DNA of 10,023 nt from positions 1 to 10,023 of the forward strand of contig JAIFNF010000248.1 of the NCBI GenBank assembly GCA_020047885.1, written 5' to 3'. Each line of letters starts with the position of its first letter. Position 1 is the first letter of the stretch. This document shows, one piece after another, positions 6,396-10,023 of this stretch. A program made the translations under genes and the position numbers. The notes under the pieces were generated by a model. It saw only the letters and a list, made by a program, of their open reading frames with translations, was not told the DNA's origin and ran no database searches. The stretch is from Gammaproteobacteria bacterium. GTDB lineage: Bacteria > Pseudomonadota > Gammaproteobacteria > Competibacterales > Competibacteraceae.

Positions 6396-7136
6396 ATGGC
6401 GGCGATTGCGTTGTTAACGGGAGCCAGTGGCGGGCTGGGTCAAGCCGTGGCGGCAGAGTTACAGCAAGAGGGTTGGACGGTGGCGCGGGTCGGGCGCAGT
6501 GTGGAGCGATTGCGTGCGCTCTACGGGTCTGAGGCGCTGTGCATTGAAGCCGATGTCTCCACGCTGGAAGGCGCAAAGGCAGCGGTAGCCGATTGTCAGC
6601 AACACGTCGGCTTGCCTACCGCGTTGGCGCATTGCGCGGGGACGACCCTGTTATCGTCTCTGCATCGTACCACTTCAGAAATGTATCGAGCCTGTCTGAC
6701 CGCCAATCTCGACAGCGCCTTTTTCACATTGAGTGCCTTTGTGGATGCGCTGCGGGAAGCGCGGGAACCGGGCGCGGCGGTATTAGTGTCGTCCGTCGTG
6801 GCGCGGATCGGGGTGGCGAATCATGAAGCGATTGCTGCCGCCAAGGCCGGGGTGGAAGGATTGACGCGGTCGGCGGCGGCGACCTATGCGCCGTCCCGGA
6901 TTCGGGTGAACGCGGTGGCACCGGGCATCATGGACACGCCCGCAGTGGCGCGGATCATCGGTAATGATGCCAGTCGCGCCGGGGCAGCCAAGCAGTATCC
7001 GCTGCCGGGTATTGGCAATCCGGCAGATTTGGCGCGGCTGATGGCGTGGCTGTTGTCGGAGAAGGCGGGCTGGATCACGGGTCAGGTGTGGGCGATGGAT
7101 GGTGGATTTTCCAGCATCCGGCCGTTGGTGCGGTAG
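6396..7136 (+). CDS. Short-chain dehydrogenase/reductase (SDR) family protein lacking the catalytic tyrosine
   Basis: A 246-residue SDR-fold protein of classical length. The cofactor-binding motif TGASGGLG is at 8-15, the acidic ADV at 52-54, HCAG at 79-82 and the structural Asn in ANLDSAF (N104). The active-site Ser is in VLVSSV (S132/S133), followed by NHEAIAAAKAGVEGL with K150, VNAVAPGIMDTP at 171-182 and a C-terminal GQVWAMDGG at 229-237. The classical YxxxK is replaced by IAAAK: Ile146 stands where the catalytic Tyr should be, 13 residues after S133. Ordinary SDR redox chemistry is therefore doubtful. The start ATG 6396 is chosen because GGTGGAG (6380-6386) lies 9 nt upstream and the Rossmann strand begins at once; an in-frame TTG at 6345 falls inside the operator. 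It is divergent from the SnoaL operon and likely shares its regulator. comEC follows after 55 nt. Confidence 0.9.
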   Translation: MAAIALLTGASGGLGQAVAAELQQEGWTVARVGRSVERLRALYGSEALCIEADVSTLEGAKAAVADCQQHVGLPTALAHCAGTTLLSSLHRTTSEMYRACLTANLDSAFFTLSAFVDALREAREPGAAVLVSSVVARIGVANHEAIAAAKAGVEGLTRSAAATYAPSRIRVNAVAPGIMDTPAVARIIGNDASRAGAAKQYPLPGIGNPADLARLMAWLLSEKAGWITGQVWAMDGGFSSIRPLVR

Positions 7137-7191
7137 GCGCTGGCCGGGCGCAATGTGCTCACGCTGAAATCAATCAGGTGACCTGAGTCAA

Positions 7192-9519
7192 ATGCGCCTC
7201 GGAGCGATAGCTTTTCTGCTGGGCATTCTGGTATTTCAGACCCTGCCGGAGTTGCCGAATCGACACTGGACATGGTTATTGCCGGGTGTAGTACTCATTC
7301 TGCTATTTATTCCCCGATTACGGCTTCCGGCATGGGGGGTAATGGGATTTCTGTGGGCGTTGCTGTTAGCGCCGCCCATCGCCGTATTGCCAAAGGCGCT
7401 GGAAGGCGCGGAAGTGGCGGTGGAAGGCTGGATTGCGACGATTCCGGATCACGAAGGCCGCAGTGTTCGTTTTGAATTCGAGGTGGCGGCGATCAGGAGT
7501 AAGGAGGCTGAGGCGGCAGTGCTGGTGGGACGTCGGTTGCGCCTGTCGTGGTGGGATGAGGCGCAGGCTGATGCGGATGAAAAAGACATCCCGGAGGATG
7601 CGCGTTCGGCGTTGCGAGTCGGCGACCGCTGGTTGTTTACGGTGCGGTTGAAGAATCCGCGCGGGTTGCTCAATCCCGGCGGGTTTGACTATGAGCGCTG
7701 GCTTTACGCCAAGGGCATTGTTGCCACCGGCTCCATCCGTTCCCAACCGCCGCCGCAACGACTGGCCGAAGCGGAACGTTATCTCCTGGATCAGTATCGG
7801 CAACGAGTGGCTGACCGGTTCGCCGAGCAGTTGCCGGGTAATCCCTATGTTGGCATTCTGATTGCCTTGGCGGTGGGCGAGGAAGGTAGCATTACGCCGT
7901 GGCAATGGGATACGTTCAACCGCACCGGCGTCGGCCACTTGATGTCGATTTCCGGTTCGCATATCAGCCTGGTTGCGGGAATCATGTTCGCGCTGGCCTG
8001 GGGGTTCTGGAGCCGGGTGCCAACTCTGGCGCTCCGCTGGCCAGCCACGCGTGCGGCGGCGCTGGTCGCGCTACTCGGCGCTGGCGGTTACACCCTGCTG
8101 TCCGGCCTATCCGTACCCGCGCAGCGCTCGTTTCTGATGGCGGCGGTAGCGATGCTGGCGCTGATCGCCATGCGCCCCGCCGCGCCTGGACGGATCCTGG
8201 CGCTGGCGCTGCTGGTCGTGCTGGCCATCGATCCGGGGGCACCATTGCGAGTGGGATTTTGGTTATCCTTCGGTGCAGTGATGGCGATTTTGTACAGCGT
8301 CAGTGGCCGCTGGCGGGATCGCCGACTTTTCGGCCAGACGGTCGGCCTGCAATTCGATATCACCCTGGCGTTATTGCCGCCGACATTGCTGTTCTTTCAG
8401 CAATTTCCGGTCTGGTCGCCGCTGGCGAATTTGATCGCGATTCCCTGGGTGGGTTGTACGGTGTTGCCACTGAGTTTGCTGGCGGCGCTGGCGACGCCGT
8501 TTAGTGCTGGGCTGCAATCGGCGGCGCTGGATCTGGCAGCGCTGACCATGGAAGGACTGTGGCACATTCTACGCTGGCTGGATCAATGGCCGGGGATGGT
8601 GCTGTACCGGCCTGCGCCGCCACTGTGGACGCTGCTGTTTTCACTGCCGGGTATGGCGTTGTTACTGGCCCCACGCGGATTACCGGGGCGCTGGCTGGGA
8701 TTACTCCTGTGCCTGCCGCTGCTGTGGCCGCCAGCGGTAGTCCCGGCGGTCGGCGGATTCTGGTTCACGCTGCTGGATGTAGGGGAAGGGCTGGCGGCGG
8801 TGGTGAAAACCCGTGAACATACGCTGGTTTATGACACGGGTCGGCGGCTGGGGACGACGCTGGACACCGGGCGGGCGGCGCTGGCACCCTTTCTGCGTTA
8901 TCAGGGTGCGGAGCAGGTGGATTTGCTGATTGTGAGTCATGCCGACAGTCAGCATGTCGGCGGGGTGCGGTCGTTGCGGGAGTTGATGCCGATGGCGCGC
9001 ATTCTGACCTCAGCGCTGGATCAGACGCCGATCGATGGCGCTGAATGGTGCCGGGCCGGTCAGGCGTGGGAATGGGATGGCGTGCAGTTTCAGATCCTGC
9101 ATCCGCCGCCTGCCGGGTTCAGCGGCGATGAGGCGTCTTGTGTGCTGAAAATTGAAGGTCAGGGCGGGCGGGTGTTGTTGCCGGGCGATATTGAGGCCGG
9201 TGCGGAAATGGCGCTGGCCCGAACCTATGGCGCTGGCTTGGCGGCTGAGGTGCTGGTGGCGCCGCATCAGGGTCGGCGCAATCTGTCCACGTCGGCTTTT
9301 CTCGACGCCGTGCAACCGCGCTATATTCTCTTTGCCACGGGCTATCATAACCGCTATGGCTATCCACGGGCGGACACGGTGGCTCGTTATCAGGGGACTG
9401 GAGCGACGCTGCTGGATTCCTCTTATCAAGGCGCGTTGACCTTCCGGTTGGAGCCTGGACAGTCGCTGGAGCCGGAACGCTATCGACGGGAGGAGCGCCG
9501 GTACTGGACTGCGCCGTGA
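7192..9519 (+). CDS. comEC: DNA internalization-related competence protein ComEC/Rec2
   Basis: A 775-residue polytopic inner-membrane protein of usual length. By family knowledge ComEC forms the channel that carries single-stranded DNA into the cytoplasm during transformation. Hydrophobic helices open the protein (about 3-66), followed by a DUF4131-type soluble region ending in NPGGFDYERWLYAKGI (161-176). The Competence domain (about 214-500) includes LALAVGEEG-like and SISGSHISLVAG stretches and many membrane segments. A C-terminal metallo-beta-lactamase domain runs from LLDVGEG (527-533) through YDTG (547-550) and GDIE (665-668). Two metal-ligand motifs are altered: the usual HxDxDH reads HADSQH (583-588), and the usual HHGS reads HQGR (692-695). 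Whether the nuclease-like domain still binds metal is doubtful. The start ATG 7192 has AGGTGA (7176-7181) upstream. It may be cotranscribed with the SDR gene, but comEC normally neighbours lol or msbA/lpxK genes. Confidence 0.93.
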   Translation: MRLGAIAFLLGILVFQTLPELPNRHWTWLLPGVVLILLFIPRLRLPAWGVMGFLWALLLAPPIAVLPKALEGAEVAVEGWIATIPDHEGRSVRFEFEVAAIRSKEAEAAVLVGRRLRLSWWDEAQADADEKDIPEDARSALRVGDRWLFTVRLKNPRGLLNPGGFDYERWLYAKGIVATGSIRSQPPPQRLAEAERYLLDQYRQRVADRFAEQLPGNPYVGILIALAVGEEGSITPWQWDTFNRTGVGHLMSISGSHISLVAGIMFALAWGFWSRVPTLALRWPATRAAALVALLGAGGYTLLSGLSVPAQRSFLMAAVAMLALIAMRPAAPGRILALALLVVLAIDPGAPLRVGFWLSFGAVMAILYSVSGRWRDRRLFGQTVGLQFDITLALLPPTLLFFQQFPVWSPLANLIAIPWVGCTVLPLSLLAALATPFSAGLQSAALDLAALTMEGLWHILRWLDQWPGMVLYRPAPPLWTLLFSLPGMALLLAPRGLPGRWLGLLLCLPLLWPPAVVPAVGGFWFTLLDVGEGLAAVVKTREHTLVYDTGRRLGTTLDTGRAALAPFLRYQGAEQVDLLIVSHADSQHVGGVRSLRELMPMARILTSALDQTPIDGAEWCRAGQAWEWDGVQFQILHPPPAGFSGDEASCVLKIEGQGGRVLLPGDIEAGAEMALARTYGAGLAAEVLVAPHQGRRNLSTSAFLDAVQPRYILFATGYHNRYGYPRADTVARYQGTGATLLDSSYQGALTFRLEPGQSLEPERYRREERRYWTAP

Positions 9520-9556
9520 TCCTTCCTACCTGTACAGAGGAGGTGTGGCGTGGGGC

Positions 9557-9586
9557 AACGGCGGGCTTTGCACCGGACGCCGTTTT
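9557..9586 (+). terminator. Possible weak terminator after comEC
   Basis: A perfect 7-bp inverted repeat AACGGCG (9557-9563) / CGCCGTT (9578-9584) with a 14-nt loop ends in a run of four T (9583-9586). It is 37 nt past the comEC stop and in the convergent gap. The short T run and long loop make it marginal. The rest of 9520-9606 shows nothing assignable. Confidence 0.35.
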
Positions 9587-9606
9587 CACGATTGTTGGTG
9601 GTCGGA

Positions 9607-10023
9607 TCAACCATAACTTCGATAAAACACTTCTGCGGTGAATTTCATAAATTCTTCGGTCTGATTCGGACTGCGGCTGATAGCCTGTCCGGGTTCCAGT
9701 CGGGCGACTTCAACCTGTAAATCCTTGGCAGTTTTGCTGCTGCACCCGAGAATGTCCTGCAGGGCGCTGGCGGATACGCCGTCGCATTGGAACAGGTAAG
9801 TGAACTCCAGCAGTTCCTGGAAGTTGAAGAACTTCTGCTGGTAGTCATTGGGCGATTGCGAGGCGAAGAACACGACGATGCCTTTGGAGCGGCCTTCGCG
9901 GATGATGCGCTGGAGAAAGAGATTGCGCTGGCTCAGATAGTTGTGGGCTTCGTCGATGACCAGAATCGTGCGGATCGTGCGCCGGTCGTCTTCCACCGGG
10001 CTATCGGGTAACAGCGCCATTTC
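9607..10023 (-). CDS. P-loop ATPase, C-terminal part (HerA/FtsK-like or DptH-like; 5' truncated by window)
   Basis: About 138 C-terminal residues of a larger ATPase; the reading frame runs open through the right edge of the window, so the start and Walker A are missing. Numbering from the Met at 10020, Walker B is TILVIDEAHNYL (18-29), followed by IIREGRSKGIVVFFASQSPNDY (39-60). An R-EGR-KG helix before a strand ending in a sensor-like ASQSP is typical of HerA/FtsK-superfamily pumps and of ATPases such as DptH. The tail (60-137) is soluble and includes LLEFTYLFQCDGVSASALQDILG, a form I do not recognise. Such proteins translocate DNA or act in defence systems, but the visible part cannot tell these apart. 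It is convergent with comEC with 87 nt between the stops. The hypothesis of a defence or DNA-processing ATPase is low confidence. Confidence 0.65.
   Translation of the reverse strand, partial: EMALLPDSPVEDDRRTIRTILVIDEAHNYLSQRNLFLQRIIREGRSKGIVVFFASQSPNDYQQKFFNFQELLEFTYLFQCDGVSASALQDILGCSSKTAKDLQVEVARLEPGQAISRSPNQTEEFMKFTAEVFYRSYG

Noticed and set aside
1..10023. CRISPR array, tRNA, rRNA, insertion sequence or attachment site
   Set aside because: No regularly spaced repeats, cloverleaf-like segment, transposase frame or terminal inverted repeats were seen; the only notable duplication is the pair of control blocks.

Overview
The window looks like a chromosomal segment of a GC-rich Gram-negative bacterium, most likely a gammaproteobacterium. 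A LolD lipoprotein-export ATPase and a proteobacterial-type ComEC are present. Assignment to a lineage is inference; there is no rRNA or other taxonomic marker.

Layout, left to right. (1) 1-2344, plus strand: the 3' part of lolD, an ADP-ribosylglycohydrolase that shares one base with it, and a cysteine-rich protein with two tandem zinc-finger-like modules and a YkgJ-like C-terminus. The three are tightly spaced and probably cotranscribed. (2) 2366-6276, minus strand: two two-gene operons, each with its own upstream control region. One is SnoaL/NTF2-like protein then FAD-dependent amine-oxidase-family protein (5854-6276, 4587-5837). The other is DUF1365 then Cfa-family methyltransferase (3653-4417, 2366-3649). 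(3) 6396-7136, plus strand: a short-chain dehydrogenase/reductase (SDR) divergent from the SnoaL gene. (4) 7192-9519, plus strand: comEC. (5) 9607-10023, minus strand: the C-terminal end of a P-loop ATPase that runs off the window.

The central block, SDR + SnoaL + FAD oxidoreductase + DUF1365 + Cfa-like enzyme, is a recognisable set. Related sets occur in proteobacterial light or singlet-oxygen responses (ChrR/RpoE-type or LitR/CarH-type control) and in pathways that methylate, desaturate or oxidise existing phospholipid acyl chains. The Cfa-like enzyme lacks two of the residues that hold bicarbonate in true cyclopropane synthases (C139 is Ser, H266 is Gln, E. coli numbering). The SDR lacks its catalytic tyrosine. 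These changes argue for a specialised lipid-modifying or sensing module rather than a housekeeping cyclopropane synthase locus.

The strongest unexplained signal is regulatory. The control regions of the two minus-strand operons (4456-4530 and 6310-6386) carry the same block. It contains TTnnACA-like half-sites in the same direction at 11, 20 and 11 nt steps, resembling operators of B12-dependent MerR regulators (CarH/LitR). The copy at 4456-4530 keeps the SDR-leader-like right flank, but no rightward gene follows it. The regulator gene is not in the window.

The rest is coding apart from short gaps. The only gene-free stretches over 50 bases are 4418-4586 and 6277-6395 (both regulatory), 7137-7191 and 9520-9606. 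No tRNA, rRNA, insertion sequence or CRISPR array was seen.
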